64,000 nucleotides of DNA from Flavobacterium hiemivividum (GTDB lineage Bacteria > Bacteroidota > Bacteroidia > Flavobacteriales > Flavobacteriaceae), in the NCBI RefSeq assembly GCF_004349145.1, contig NZ_SMFO01000007.1, forward strand, positions 124,001 through 188,000. Reading direction: 5' to 3'. This document shows, piece after piece, positions 46,100 to 54,364 of this stretch. Below the pieces are notes generated by a model, which was given only the letters and a program-made list of their open reading frames with translations, ran no database searches and was not told the origin of the DNA. Both the position numbers and the translations under genes were made by a program. Numbering within the stretch: position 1 is the stretch's first letter; every line of letters begins with the position of its first letter.

Positions 46100-46412
46100 T
46101 TTTGAAGTATTGAAGAGTTAAAAACTCAGTTTTTTTTACTGAGGAAATTAAGATATAGATGTAGAGACAGTCTTTTTTTAGTTGTAAAAAGAGCAGGCGT
46201 CTAGAAGTTCAGCAGAAGAGAATAGTTACTTTAGCGGTAGTTTAAAATACAATTAGGCCAATAAAAAAAACAAAGTTGAATTTTAGCCACTGATAAGTTC
46301 ATAGTGCTATTTTAAAATTCAAAATAATATCTTTGAGATAAGAAATACAAATAATGCTAGAAATCCTATTTTTAGTTTTGGTACAGAATTATAGATAAAT
46401 AAAAATAATAAG
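46100..46412 (+). other. Intergenic region with a weak terminator
   Basis: About 310 bases. GAGTT-AAA-AACTC (46115-46127) followed by AG and eight T is a short terminator for the GH16 gene; a second small dyad CTCAGT/ACTGAG overlaps it. Downstream bases are AT-rich and hold no gene. Confidence 0.45.
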
Positions 46413-47411
46413 ATGAGTAACCGTAGAAATTTTTTAAAGACGGCAGCAATGGCGACGATGGCTGTTGGACTGAATTCTTTTGTAGGGAAGCCCGAAGAAG
46501 AAAATAATATTGTTGCATCAAAAAAAGGAAGAAAGCCTATAGTTCTTTCTACTTGGAGATTTGGTATTGAAGCTAATGCAGCAGCTTGGGAAATATTGAA
46601 AATTAAAGGGCGCGCTCTCGATGCTGTCGAAGCTGGAGTAAAAATCCCTGAAGGAGATCCTACAGAACGCAGTGTAGGCTTTGGCGGACGCCCGGATAGA
46701 GAAGGACGTGTAACGCTCGACGCCTGTATTATGGATGAATATTCGAATATAGGTTCAGTAGCTTGCTTAGAACACATCAAACATCCTATATCTGTTGCGA
46801 GAGGAGTGATGGAAAAATCGCCACACGTGATGTTAGTGGGAGAAGGCGCTTTACAATTTGCATTAGCCCAAGGGTTCAAAAAAGAGAATTTATTGACCGA
46901 AGAATCTGAAAAAGAATGGAAAGAATGGCTGAAAACCAGTCAGTACAAACCGATTGCCAATATTGAAAATCACGATACCATCGGTATGATTGCGTTAGAT
47001 GCTGATGGGAATCTTTCAGGAGCTTGTACAACTAGTGGAATGGCCTACAAAATGCACGGTCGAGTGGGGGATTCTCCTATCATTGGCGCGGGTTTGTTTG
47101 TAGATAACGAAATTGGTGCCGCGACAGCTACTGGTCACGGTGAAGAAGTGATTCGTATTGTTGGCTGCCATTTGGTTGTCGAGTTAATGCGTCAGGGGAA
47201 GTCACCCCAAAAAGCTTGTGAAGAAGCAGTCTCGCGAATCGTAAAATTGACTAGAAACAGAGGCAAGGAATTAAAAGATATTCAGGTAGGTTTTATAGCC
47301 TTGAATAAAAAAGGAGAGTATGGATCTTACTGTATTCAGGGAGGATTTAATTATGCCGTTCATGACGATACAGGAAATAGATTAATTGATACCGAATATT
47401 TTTTAAAATAA
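46413..47411 (+). CDS. N4-(beta-N-acetylglucosaminyl)-L-asparaginase (glycosylasparaginase)
   Basis: Hydrolyses the GlcNAc-asparagine bond left after deglycosylation of glycoproteins. The 332-residue precursor has a Tat-like signal (SNRRNFLKTAAMATMAVGL). As an Ntn hydrolase it should self-cleave before T189 in ENHDTIGMIALD, giving alpha and beta chains. GRPDREGRVTLDACIMDE, ACTTSGMAYKMHGRVGDSPIIGAGLFVDN and ATGHGEEVIR match the family. It is followed by cutC after 3 bases and adds an N-glycan step to the locus. Confidence 0.95.
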   Translation: MSNRRNFLKTAAMATMAVGLNSFVGKPEEENNIVASKKGRKPIVLSTWRFGIEANAAAWEILKIKGRALDAVEAGVKIPEGDPTERSVGFGGRPDREGRVTLDACIMDEYSNIGSVACLEHIKHPISVARGVMEKSPHVMLVGEGALQFALAQGFKKENLLTEESEKEWKEWLKTSQYKPIANIENHDTIGMIALDADGNLSGACTTSGMAYKMHGRVGDSPIIGAGLFVDNEIGAATATGHGEEVIRIVGCHLVVELMRQGKSPQKACEEAVSRIVKLTRNRGKELKDIQVGFIALNKKGEYGSYCIQGGFNYAVHDDTGNRLIDTEYFLK

Positions 47412-47414
47412 TAA

Positions 47415-48095
47415 ATGAAAAACGACAAATTAGAAATTGCATGTTTTAATCTAGAATCTGCAATTATAGCGCAAACGAATGGTGCAGACAGAGTAGAATT
47501 GTGTGCTAGTATGAAGGAGGGCGGAACAACTCCTGATTTTAGAATTACAGAACAAGCAAGAAAGGAACTCTCTGTTGATTTGAATGTAATGATTCGTCCG
47601 CGTGGTGGAGATTTTGTTTACACGAATGCTGAATTCGAACAAATGAAAGAAGAAATCATAGCATTTAAAAGATTAAATATAGATGGTTTTGTCTTCGGGA
47701 TTTTAGATAAAGAAGGTAATATTAATATAGAACAGAACAGTGAATTAGTGGCTCTAGCCAGTCCAACTCCATGTACTTTTCATCGTGCTTTTGACGTGGT
47801 AAATAATGTATATCAATCGCTTGAAACGGTTATTGACTGCGGATTTAAAACAATACTTACTTCTGGGCAAGAGCAAAATGTAGTAGAAGGTATTGTGGTG
47901 TTAGCTGAATTAGTTGTTAAAGCTAATGGAAGAATAACAATTATGCCAGGCGGCGGATTGCGCTCTACGAATGTTGGCTTACTTCAAGAAAAAACGAAGG
48001 CTGTATTTTACCATTCTTCTGCTGTTACTGATTCAGGAGAAACCGCAAATGGAGATGAAGTGAAAGCCTTAAAAAGGAAATTGGAATGTATATAA
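47415..48095 (+). CDS. cutC: CutC family protein
   Basis: A 226-residue TIM-barrel protein of the CutC family. Seen: LEIACFNLESAIIAQTNGADRVELCASMKEGGTTP-type start (ACFNLESA, GADRVELC), VMIRPRGGDFVY, FHRAFDV, ILTSGQ and IMPGGGLRSTN. CutC was first linked to copper tolerance, but that role is doubtful in many bacteria, and its activity is unknown. Co-location with glycan hydrolases suggests a sugar-related function. A terminator follows. Confidence 0.95.
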   Translation: MKNDKLEIACFNLESAIIAQTNGADRVELCASMKEGGTTPDFRITEQARKELSVDLNVMIRPRGGDFVYTNAEFEQMKEEIIAFKRLNIDGFVFGILDKEGNINIEQNSELVALASPTPCTFHRAFDVVNNVYQSLETVIDCGFKTILTSGQEQNVVEGIVVLAELVVKANGRITIMPGGGLRSTNVGLLQEKTKAVFYHSSAVTDSGETANGDEVKALKRKLECI

Positions 48096-48135
48096 GATAG
48101 TTTTCAAGATAAATTATTAGTAAGATAATAAAAGT

Positions 48136-48197
48136 AAAAATTCGTCTGTAAAAATCGATTCCGTGTAAATGAAGTCGGTTTTTAGGACGAATTTTTT
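48136..48197 (+). terminator. Terminator after cutC
   Basis: A long imperfect hairpin (AAAAATTCGTC ... TAAAAATCGA pairing with GTCGGTTTTTA ... GACGAATTTTTT) ends in a run of six T, 41 bases past the cutC stop. It closes the glycan-use locus. Confidence 0.8.
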
Positions 48198-48375
48198 ATT
48201 GAAATAGATAGTAGTTCTAATTTTTTTTAATGTTTAAATATTTAACTATAATTTTGTGTATTATTGATTTAGATTTATTTTTTTTGTTTAATCCTGACCT
48301 CGAATTACTAGTAGTTGTTCTAAAGCTATTATCAGGAATTGCATTCGGCTTTGAGATCGTCCTAATAATAGATTT

Positions 48376-48566
48376 TTAGAAATATTTTGCTATCATAACT
48401 CGGGCAACCTTCTTTTTAAGTGTTTGAACTGAAAAAACTAGTTTTATAAAATTTATATATTCCACAAAAGCGTCTACAAAACGAACGGGGTTTTCTGTTA
48501 AAATAGTTTCTTCTAAACTAGAAAAAAAACCATCTGATTGCGAGGAATTCCAGTAATGTGTTGCAT
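48376..48566 (-). pseudogene. IS1182-type transposase N-terminal fragment, frameshifted
   Basis: On the minus strand, an ATG at 48566 gives HITGIPRNQMVFF, which then leaves frame at a run of eight T. The neighbouring frame continues SSLEETILTENPVRFVDAFVEYI ... FSVQTLKKK. Both halves resemble the N-terminus of IS1182-family transposases, in which 'NxVRFIDAFV' and 'GRPSF' segments follow. Homology stops after KKK, before the GRPSF part and the DDE catalytic domain. It is therefore a decayed remnant, and no terminal inverted repeats are obvious. Confidence 0.75.
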
Positions 48567-48686
48567 TATTAAAGATACAACTTTTCTTGCTTTTGTATAA
48601 GGAATATGTATTATATTTGAAAGAACGTAACAAAGGTATTTCCACAGACTGATGTTATGTGCTATGCTGAAAAGACACCGTACTAA

Positions 48687-49250
48687 ATGAACATTGAACA
48701 AATTCTTGATAAGGTATATCTGCTCCCAGGCGCTTTAAAGCTAAAACTCTACCAAAGTATTGTAAAAGTTAGTTATCCTAAAGGGCATATTTTGTTACGA
48801 GCTGACAAAATTGAAAATAGCATCTATTTTATAAAAAAAGGAATTGTTAGGGCTTATTCTAAAACAGGGGACAACGAGATAACTTTTTGGTTCGGAAAAG
48901 AAGGTGATACTATTCTCTCAATGAAAAGTTATGTTGAAAATCAAAAAGGATATGAAGACATTGAACTATTAGAAGACTGCGAGCTATATGAATTGAAAAT
49001 AAGTAATTTACAAAAACTATTTTATGAAGATATACATATAGCAAATTGGGGACGAAAGTTTGCTGAACAAGAGCTTATCAAAACTGAAGAGCGACTTATT
49101 TCCCGACAATTCCGAACAGCGACAGAACGCTACAAAGACCTTCTAAAAAACAATTCAAACTTAATTCAACGAGTCCAATTAGGATATATAGCATCTTATT
49201 TGGGTATAACTCAAGTCAGTTTGAGCAGAATAAGAGCTGAAATAAAATAG
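48687..49250 (+). CDS. Crp/Fnr-family regulator
   Basis: A 187-residue regulator with an N-terminal cyclic-nucleotide-binding-like domain (PKGHILLRADKIENSIYFIKKG, EITFWFGKEGDTILS) and a C-terminal helix-turn-helix (QLGYIASYLGITQVSLSRIR). The phosphate-binding arginine/serine pair of true Crp is absent, as is usual for this Bacteroidetes group, so cAMP binding is doubtful. It precedes the SMR transporter by 71 bases and probably regulates it. Confidence 0.9.
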   Translation: MNIEQILDKVYLLPGALKLKLYQSIVKVSYPKGHILLRADKIENSIYFIKKGIVRAYSKTGDNEITFWFGKEGDTILSMKSYVENQKGYEDIELLEDCELYELKISNLQKLFYEDIHIANWGRKFAEQELIKTEERLISRQFRTATERYKDLLKNNSNLIQRVQLGYIASYLGITQVSLSRIRAEIK

Positions 49251-49321
49251 AAGTTCATTTTTTATCATTTGTAAAATTTTTCATCAATCTTATTTCTGAC
49301 CTTTGAAAAAAAATAAAGAAA

Positions 49322-49648
49322 ATGAATTGGATTATTTTAATTATTGCGGGCTTATTTGAAGTGGCTTTTGCTTTTTGTTTGGGGAAAGCCAAAGAAACGG
49401 CAGGAAATGAAATGTATTTGTGGTATGCAGGTTTTCTTCTTACCCTTACTATCAGTATGGGACTTTTAATTAAAGTAACCCTGGTTTTACCAATTGGAAC
49501 AGCCTATGCCATATGGACAGGAATTGGAGCAGTCGGAACCGTTTTAGTTGGAATTTTGGTATTTAAAGAACCTGCAACCTTTTTACGGTTACTATTTATT
49601 ACAACTTTAGTCGGCTCTATTATAGGACTAAAGGTAGTGTCGCATTAA
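49322..49648 (+). CDS. Small multidrug resistance (SMR) family transporter
   Basis: A 108-residue four-helix membrane protein. The conserved proton/substrate glutamate is in LFEVAFAFCLGKA (E13), and LPIGTAYAIWTGIGAVGTVLVGI is the family signature. SMR proteins export quaternary ammonium compounds or guanidinium. The sequence alone does not separate the EmrE type from the SugE/Gdx type, although a single-gene SMR that must function as a homodimer is suggested. Paired with a Crp-type regulator. Confidence 0.93.
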   Translation: MNWIILIIAGLFEVAFAFCLGKAKETAGNEMYLWYAGFLLTLTISMGLLIKVTLVLPIGTAYAIWTGIGAVGTVLVGILVFKEPATFLRLLFITTLVGSIIGLKVVSH

Positions 49649-49670
49649 AATTGGAAAAAGCACAAGCACA

Positions 49671-50070
49671 TAACAGCTAGAGTTTAGTTGCGTTCGGAGA
49701 ACGAACAATAAAACTCCTGTTGAACGGAAACGGTTACATACCGTCAACATTATAGAGTTATCGTAAAATGATTTGAAAGGTTATAAGAGGATTTAAAGTC
49801 CTCTTTTTTTTTTGCAGTACAATAAGGGTAGTTTTTTCGTGTTTTCCTTCACTTACCGGCACAACTTCCCTTACCCATAAAGTTAGTTTTTACAGGCAAC
49901 TAAGTTTTGGCCACCGCCAAAATACCAAGGTGGAGGTCCTCGCTGGTCAAAAACCGGTAAAATAATATCTAAAAATATTGGCTTTATATTTAAGTTCTCT
50001 AAAAGCGTTTTTTAACGCTTTTTACGACTCCTTTTTTGAAAAGCTCAATCAAATTTTTTTTTTCAAAAAG
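49671..50070. repeat. Accessory direct repeat, left copy
   Basis: This segment starts TAACAGCTAG and contains GTTGCGT, GAACGGAA, a GAGTTxTCGTxAAA stretch, an AGAGG/CCTCT terminator, CTTACCCATAAA, TTTTGGCCACCGC, CGCTGGTCAAAAA, TATTGGCTTTATATTT and TTTTTAACGCTTTTTAC. All recur in the same order at 53239-53690. The two copies are imperfect and frame the AraC-to-cyclophilin-like gene block. Confidence 0.75.
49785..49812 (+). terminator. Terminator inside the left repeat
   Basis: AAGAGGA and TCCTCTT pair across a 7-base loop and are followed by a run of T. A matching hairpin sits at the same place in the right repeat. Confidence 0.75.
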
Positions 50071-50183
50071 AGAAATAAACTAAGTATTAAATTGAGCCTT
50101 TCAGAAATATACAATGAGCTTTACAACAAAGTAATTCAAGAATTTAAATTGTAATTTTGTTTGTTAATAAAGTAATTTCTAAA

Positions 50184-51020
50184 ATGATGGAAGTAGTACA
50201 AGAAGACAAATTAAAAACATTAAGTTATTCTGGGGTTTTTCTTTCTTGCTTTTCAGATTTCAGCGAAAAGTGCATTCACGCTACACCAGAACACGTTTTG
50301 GTCTATTTGTATTCTGGCGAACAAATTATTGAAGACAGAAACAATAAAATAAAATTGAAAGCTGGAGATTGTGCTTTTATCAGACGTGACCATCGACTAA
50401 AAATGTACAAAAATAGCAAAGGTGAAGAATTATACAAAGGTATTTCTCTTACTTTTAACCGTACTGTTTTGCGTGATTTTTATAGCAAAATGAACAAATC
50501 TGAAATTCCAAAAGAGATAAAAATATCCGACAAAACTGTTTTCAAATTAGAGCTAAATCCTGCCATACAAAGTTTGTTTCAATCGCTTATTCCCTATTTC
50601 GACAGCAATGTAAAGCCAACAGAAGGTATTATTCAATTGAAAGTATTGGAAGGAATTTATACTTTACTAAACAGCAACGAACTGCTCTACCCAATACTTT
50701 TCGACTTTGCCGAACCTTGGAAAATTGACCTGTTAGAGTTTCTAAACGACAACTATATGGAAGACTTGACGATGGAACAAATCGCTTCGTTTACAGGTAG
50801 AAGTTTGGCGACTTTTAAACGTGATTTCAAAAAAATAAGCAACCTTACTCCTCAAAAATGGTTGATAAAAAAAAGATTAGAAACGGCGTACATAAAGCTA
50901 AAGGAAGAAGGACAAAAAGTACAAGATGTTTATGCAGAAGTTGGTTTTAAAAATGCTTCCCACTTTTCAACAGCATTCAAAAAGCAGTACGGAATTTCGC
51001 CAACAGAAGTTCAAAATTGA
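50184..51020 (+). CDS. AraC-family transcriptional regulator
   Basis: A 278-residue regulator from the ATG at 50184 (MMEVVQEDK); a TTG at 50157 would add nine residues. The N-terminal cupin-like domain (HVLVYLYSGEQIIED, KLKAGDCAFIRRDH) probably binds a ligand. The C-terminal AraC domain holds two helix-turn-helix motifs (MEQIASFTGRSLATFKRDFKK and VQDVYAEVGFKNASHFSTAFKKQYGISP). It begins inside the end of the left repeat and precedes three enzymes on the same strand, its likely targets. Confidence 0.93.
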   Translation: MMEVVQEDKLKTLSYSGVFLSCFSDFSEKCIHATPEHVLVYLYSGEQIIEDRNNKIKLKAGDCAFIRRDHRLKMYKNSKGEELYKGISLTFNRTVLRDFYSKMNKSEIPKEIKISDKTVFKLELNPAIQSLFQSLIPYFDSNVKPTEGIIQLKVLEGIYTLLNSNELLYPILFDFAEPWKIDLLEFLNDNYMEDLTMEQIASFTGRSLATFKRDFKKISNLTPQKWLIKKRLETAYIKLKEEGQKVQDVYAEVGFKNASHFSTAFKKQYGISPTEVQN

Positions 51021-51103
51021 GCTTTAGAGAAAAGAAGATTGAGCCTCACAGAAAACCATCTGTGAGGCTTTATTTTTAATTTTGCATTGTAATAATTAAG
51101 ATA

Positions 51104-51676
51104 ATGCAAGCACAAAGTCCAAAATCAAATATATTTGAAAGGTTACGAAACGGAGAAACCATTTCATCATACGATACAGAAGCGTACAAAATGCGTGAAG
51201 CTTCTTTTGCAACGAAAAAATTATTGGTGCAAATGAACAATTCTAGTGAAGCGACAGAAATTAGAAATTTGTTGAGCCAAATCACCGACAGTGAAATTGA
51301 TGAAAGTGTAACCGTTTTTACACCACTTCACATCAACTACGGAAAGCATACCAAAATAGGAAAAAATGTATTCATCAATTTTGATTGTGTTTTTTTGGAT
51401 TTAGGCGGAATTACCATCGAAGAAAATGTGTTGATTGCACCAAAAGTTAGTTTGCTTACCGAAGGACATCCGATTGAACCTGAAAATCGACATTCATTAA
51501 CTGTTGGTCCTATTTACATCAAAAAAAATGCTTGGATTGGCGCAAATGCTACCATTTTACAAGGCGTAACCATTGGCGAAAATGCAGTTGTAGCATCAGG
51601 TTCAGTGGTTTCAAAAGATGTTCCAGATAATACAATTGTAGGCGGAATTCCTGCGAAAATTTTAAAAACAATTTAA
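51104..51676 (+). CDS. Sugar O-acetyltransferase (maltose/galactoside type)
   Basis: A 190-residue left-handed beta-helix acetyltransferase. The N-terminal NodL/maltose-transacetylase cap ([25 protein letters not shown]) and the hexapeptide repeats ending [28 protein letters not shown] and GGIPAKIL are clear. The catalytic histidine is probably in [10 protein letters not shown]. It uses acetyl-CoA; the acceptor is unknown. It lies 83 bases after the AraC gene and 10 bases before the hydrolase gene. Confidence 0.93.
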   Translation: MQAQSPKSNIFERLRNGETISSYDTEAYKMREASFATKKLLVQMNNSSEATEIRNLLSQITDSEIDESVTVFTPLHINYGKHTKIGKNVFINFDCVFLDLGGITIEENVLIAPKVSLLTEGHPIEPENRHSLTVGPIYIKKNAWIGANATILQGVTIGENAVVASGSVVSKDVPDNTIVGGIPAKILKTI

Positions 51677-51686
51677 TTTAAAAAAA

Positions 51687-52730
51687 ATGAAAAAAACTTT
51701 TGTAATCGCAATGATGCTTCTTTTAGCAGGAACATCTTTTGCACAAGTAAAAAAATCTAAATCAAAAAAAATGGAAACAACCGAACATTATACTTTTAAA
51801 TTGAGCGAAAAAGTGACACGCCAAAAAGTGACTTTCAAAAACCGCTACGGCATAACACTTTCAGGCGATTTATATCTTCCTAAAAATGCAGGAACGGAAA
51901 AATTATCAGCATTGGCAATTAGCGGACCTTTTGGAGCCGTTAAAGAACAGTCTTCAGGATTATACGCCAACCAAATGGCAGAACGTGGTTTTGCGGTTGT
52001 GGCATTCGACCCATCTTACACAGGCGAAAGCAGTGGCGAACCAAGAAATGTAGCTTCACCCGAAATCAATACAGAAGATTTTAGTGCAGCCGTAGATTTT
52101 CTTGGAATACAGAAAAATATTGACAGAAATAAAATTGGAATTATCGGAATTTGTGGTTTTGGAGGTTTTGCCCTAAACGCTACTGCTGTAGACAAACGTG
52201 TAAAAGCTGTTGCAACTGCTACGATGTATGATATGACAAGAGTGATGTCAAAAGGTTATAACGATGCAGTAACAGTAGAACAATGCACTGAAACATTGGA
52301 GCAATTAGGCGAACAACGTTGGAAAGATGCCGAAGCAGGAACTTTTCAACCTGGTTCTGTTTTAAACGCAGAAAAATTGAAAGGCGATGAACCTCAATTT
52401 ATAAAAGAATATCATGATTATTACCGCACTTCACGTGGGTTTCACGAACGTTCGGTAAACTCGACCGGTTCGTGGACTGCAACAAATCCGTTGTCATTTA
52501 TGAATATGCCGATTTTAAGTTACATCAAAGAAATTTCACCACGACCAATTTTAATTATTGCAGGAGAAAAAGCACACTCCAAATATTTTAGCGAAGATGT
52601 TTTTAAAATGGCTTCCGAACCAAAAGAACTTGTAATCGTTCCAAATGCTGTTCACGTAGATTTGTATGATAATGTGGCTGTTATTCCTTTCGATAAATTA
52701 GAAACGTTTTTTAAAGAACATTTAAAATAA
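51687..52730 (+). CDS. Exported alpha/beta hydrolase with cysteine nucleophile
   Basis: A 347-residue hydrolase with a signal peptide (to SFAQ, residue 20). The nucleophile elbow reads GICGFGG, so C156 replaces the usual serine, as in dienelactone hydrolase. VAFDPSYTGESSG precedes it, and ILIIAGEKAHS with VPNAVHVDLYD supplies the acid and histidine. This is the YcjY/dienelactone-hydrolase-like group frequent in Bacteroidetes AraC-linked blocks. The substrate is unknown. Confidence 0.9.
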   Translation: MKKTFVIAMMLLLAGTSFAQVKKSKSKKMETTEHYTFKLSEKVTRQKVTFKNRYGITLSGDLYLPKNAGTEKLSALAISGPFGAVKEQSSGLYANQMAERGFAVVAFDPSYTGESSGEPRNVASPEINTEDFSAAVDFLGIQKNIDRNKIGIIGICGFGGFALNATAVDKRVKAVATATMYDMTRVMSKGYNDAVTVEQCTETLEQLGEQRWKDAEAGTFQPGSVLNAEKLKGDEPQFIKEYHDYYRTSRGFHERSVNSTGSWTATNPLSFMNMPILSYIKEISPRPILIIAGEKAHSKYFSEDVFKMASEPKELVIVPNAVHVDLYDNVAVIPFDKLETFFKEHLK

Positions 52731-52740
52731 TAACAAAATT

Positions 52741-53205
52741 ATGAAATATTCATTTCTAATTATTTTGACTTTTATGTCCATTTTTATCAGTAGTGCATCG
52801 TCTTGTACCAAAGAAGTTGAAACTAATGAAATAGAAAATAACAACGCTATGGGAAACGAAAAAATTAAAATAACAGTCAATTCAAAAGCCTTTACTGCTA
52901 TACTTTTGGACAATAACTCGGCAAAAGAATTTAAGAAAATGTTACCCATAACCATTACAATGGACGAGCTAAACGGAAATGAAAAATATTACGACTTACC
53001 CAACAGTCTGCCAACAAATTCGTCTAATCCTCAAACAATAAAAAATGGCGATTTAATGTTATATGGCTCAAAAACATTGGTATTGTTTTACAAAACCTTT
53101 CCGACATCTTACAGCTACACAAAACTCGGAAAAGTAATTGATGTAACAGGTTTTGCATCTGCATTAGGTGGTGGAAACGTAACAGTTACTTTTGAAATGG
53201 AATAA
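52741..53205 (+). CDS. Cyclophilin-like-fold lipoprotein
   Basis: A 154-residue lipoprotein (lipobox around ASSC). The mature domain (IKITVNSKAFTAILLDNNSAKEF, LPITITMDELNGNEKYYDL, IKNGDLMLYGSKTLVLFYKTF, YTKLGKVID) matches the bacterial cyclophilin-like family. These proteins share the cyclophilin barrel but generally lack the prolyl isomerase active site. It starts 10 bases after the hydrolase stop and ends the AraC block just before the right repeat. Confidence 0.88.
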   Translation: MKYSFLIILTFMSIFISSASSCTKEVETNEIENNNAMGNEKIKITVNSKAFTAILLDNNSAKEFKKMLPITITMDELNGNEKYYDLPNSLPTNSSNPQTIKNGDLMLYGSKTLVLFYKTFPTSYSYTKLGKVIDVTGFASALGGGNVTVTFEME

Positions 53206-53238
53206 CGGAAAATCGTAATTCACAAGAACCACAGCCTA

Positions 53239-53690
53239 TAACAGCTAGGTTTTTGTTGCGTGCGAAGCACGAACACCCGAGCGATAGAACGGAAGGACGT
53301 AATGAAAGCAGTATTAAACAGAATCGATTACACCTTCGTTAACCCTATGGAGTTGTCGTTAAAATTTCAGAGAAAACTTCAAGAGGCCAATGTGCCTCTT
53401 TTTTTAGAAAGTGGTTTTGCTTGGTTTTTAATTTGTTTTCCTTCTCCCGAAGCTCCGAGATTGGACATAGGTTCTCTTACCCATAAAACTAATTTTCATA
53501 GGGATTTAGATTTTGGCCACCGCTAAGATGCCAAGCAGGGTGGACCACGCTGGTCAAAAAACATTAAAAACAATATCTAAAAGTATTGGCTTTATATTTT
53601 AGCGCTCTAAGAGCACTTTTTAACGCTTTTTACTACTCTTTTTTTCAAAAACTAAATCAAACTTCTTTTTTCAAAAAAAGGAATAAGTGT
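53239..53690. repeat. Accessory direct repeat, right copy
   Basis: Same order of landmarks as 49671-50070, beginning TAACAGCTAG and including CTTACCCATAAA, TTTTGGCCACCGC, CGCTGGTCAAAAA and TATTGGCTTTATATTT. This copy is ~50 bases longer, mainly around 53265-53330. Both copies have the same orientation. Confidence 0.75.
53381..53405 (+). terminator. Terminator inside the right repeat
   Basis: AAGAGGC and GCCTCTT pair across a 6-base loop and are followed by five more T. It would end transcripts from the AraC block. Confidence 0.8.
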
Positions 53691-53912
53691 AGTTCAAATC
53701 ATTTTGCAAATTAACCGCATAATTTCGGGTCGCTGATTTCTCTTGGATTTATAGGGCAGATGCGACAGAATCTAGCTAAATTGTATTAAAGATTACTAGA
53801 CAGTTACAAAATCTATTCAGAATTTTAAATCGGCTCATCGATACTTTTTTGCCATTCGGCGATACTAACAATTGAACCAACGAATAAAAAACAAGTTTCA
53901 AAGGCTTTGTCC

Positions 53913-53920
53913 TAGCTTTG
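53913..53920 (+). promoter_or_regulatory. -7 box of the NO-signalling operon
   Basis: TAGCTTTG fits TAnnTTTG exactly, 24 bases before the receiver gene's ATG. No strong -33 box is visible at the expected distance. Confidence 0.4.
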
Positions 53921-53943
53921 ATCTTGGATAATTATACAAAAAA

Positions 53944-54357
53944 ATGGCAAAATCATTAAACATATTACTTATTGAAGACGATACAATCGAATTATTAAAA
54001 TTCAACAGAGTGCTCACTACTTTAAAAATGAATCATAAAATAGTTGAGGCTAGTAATGGTGAAGAAGCGTTACTCATTTTAAAAGAAAAAAAAATCATTC
54101 CTGATATAATTATCTTAGATTTGAATATGCCTAAAATAAATGGTATTGAATTTTTGCAGATTCTAAAAAATGATGACTATTTAAGATACATTCCTGCAAT
54201 AGTTTTAACTACTTCTAACAACTACAAAGATGTTAAGGAATGTTATAAAATTGGTATTGCTGGTTATGTTTTGAAGCCATTAAAGTATGAGGATTATGTA
54301 GACCGTATTAAGAAAGTCATTGAATATTGGAGTAGTAATGAATTAATTTCTCAATAA
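53944..54357 (+). CDS. Single-domain response regulator
   Basis: A 137-residue receiver without an output domain. The acidic pocket (LIEDD), phospho-acceptor D59 in IILDLNMP, the TTS switch and KPL lysine are intact. Such Rcp1-like receivers shuttle phosphoryl groups between kinases and other partners. It starts the operon, 7 bases before the H-NOX gene, so it probably takes phosphate from one of the two kinases downstream. Confidence 0.95.
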   Translation: MAKSLNILLIEDDTIELLKFNRVLTTLKMNHKIVEASNGEEALLILKEKKIIPDIIILDLNMPKINGIEFLQILKNDDYLRYIPAIVLTTSNNYKDVKECYKIGIAGYVLKPLKYEDYVDRIKKVIEYWSSNELISQ

Positions 54358-54364
54358 TAAGGTT

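Larger units (their letters stand above)
53206..53943. other. Intergenic region holding the right repeat
   Basis: About 740 bases. Most of it is the right copy of the direct repeat (53239-53690). The remainder (53691-53943) has no gene and carries the promoter of the signalling operon near its end. An 88-codon frame within the repeat (53260-53526) is not called, because the left repeat copy has no matching open frame. Confidence 0.55.

Noticed and set aside
46319..46879. 186-codon minus-strand frame opposite the glycosylasparaginase gene
   Set aside because: It is antisense to a well-supported gene and has no protein-like features.
48513..48701. 62-codon minus-strand frame as an intact gene
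   Set aside because: Only its end resembles the transposase start; the rest is upstream DNA. Treated as part of the frameshifted IS fragment.
53260..53526. 88-codon frame in the right repeat
   Set aside because: The homologous left repeat does not keep this frame open, so it is more likely non-coding repeat DNA.
49671..53690. Integron attC sites, suggested by TAACAGCTAG and GTTGCGT in both repeats
   Set aside because: The core sites do not match RYYYAAC/GTTRRRY and no integrase is in the window; kept only as a direct repeat.
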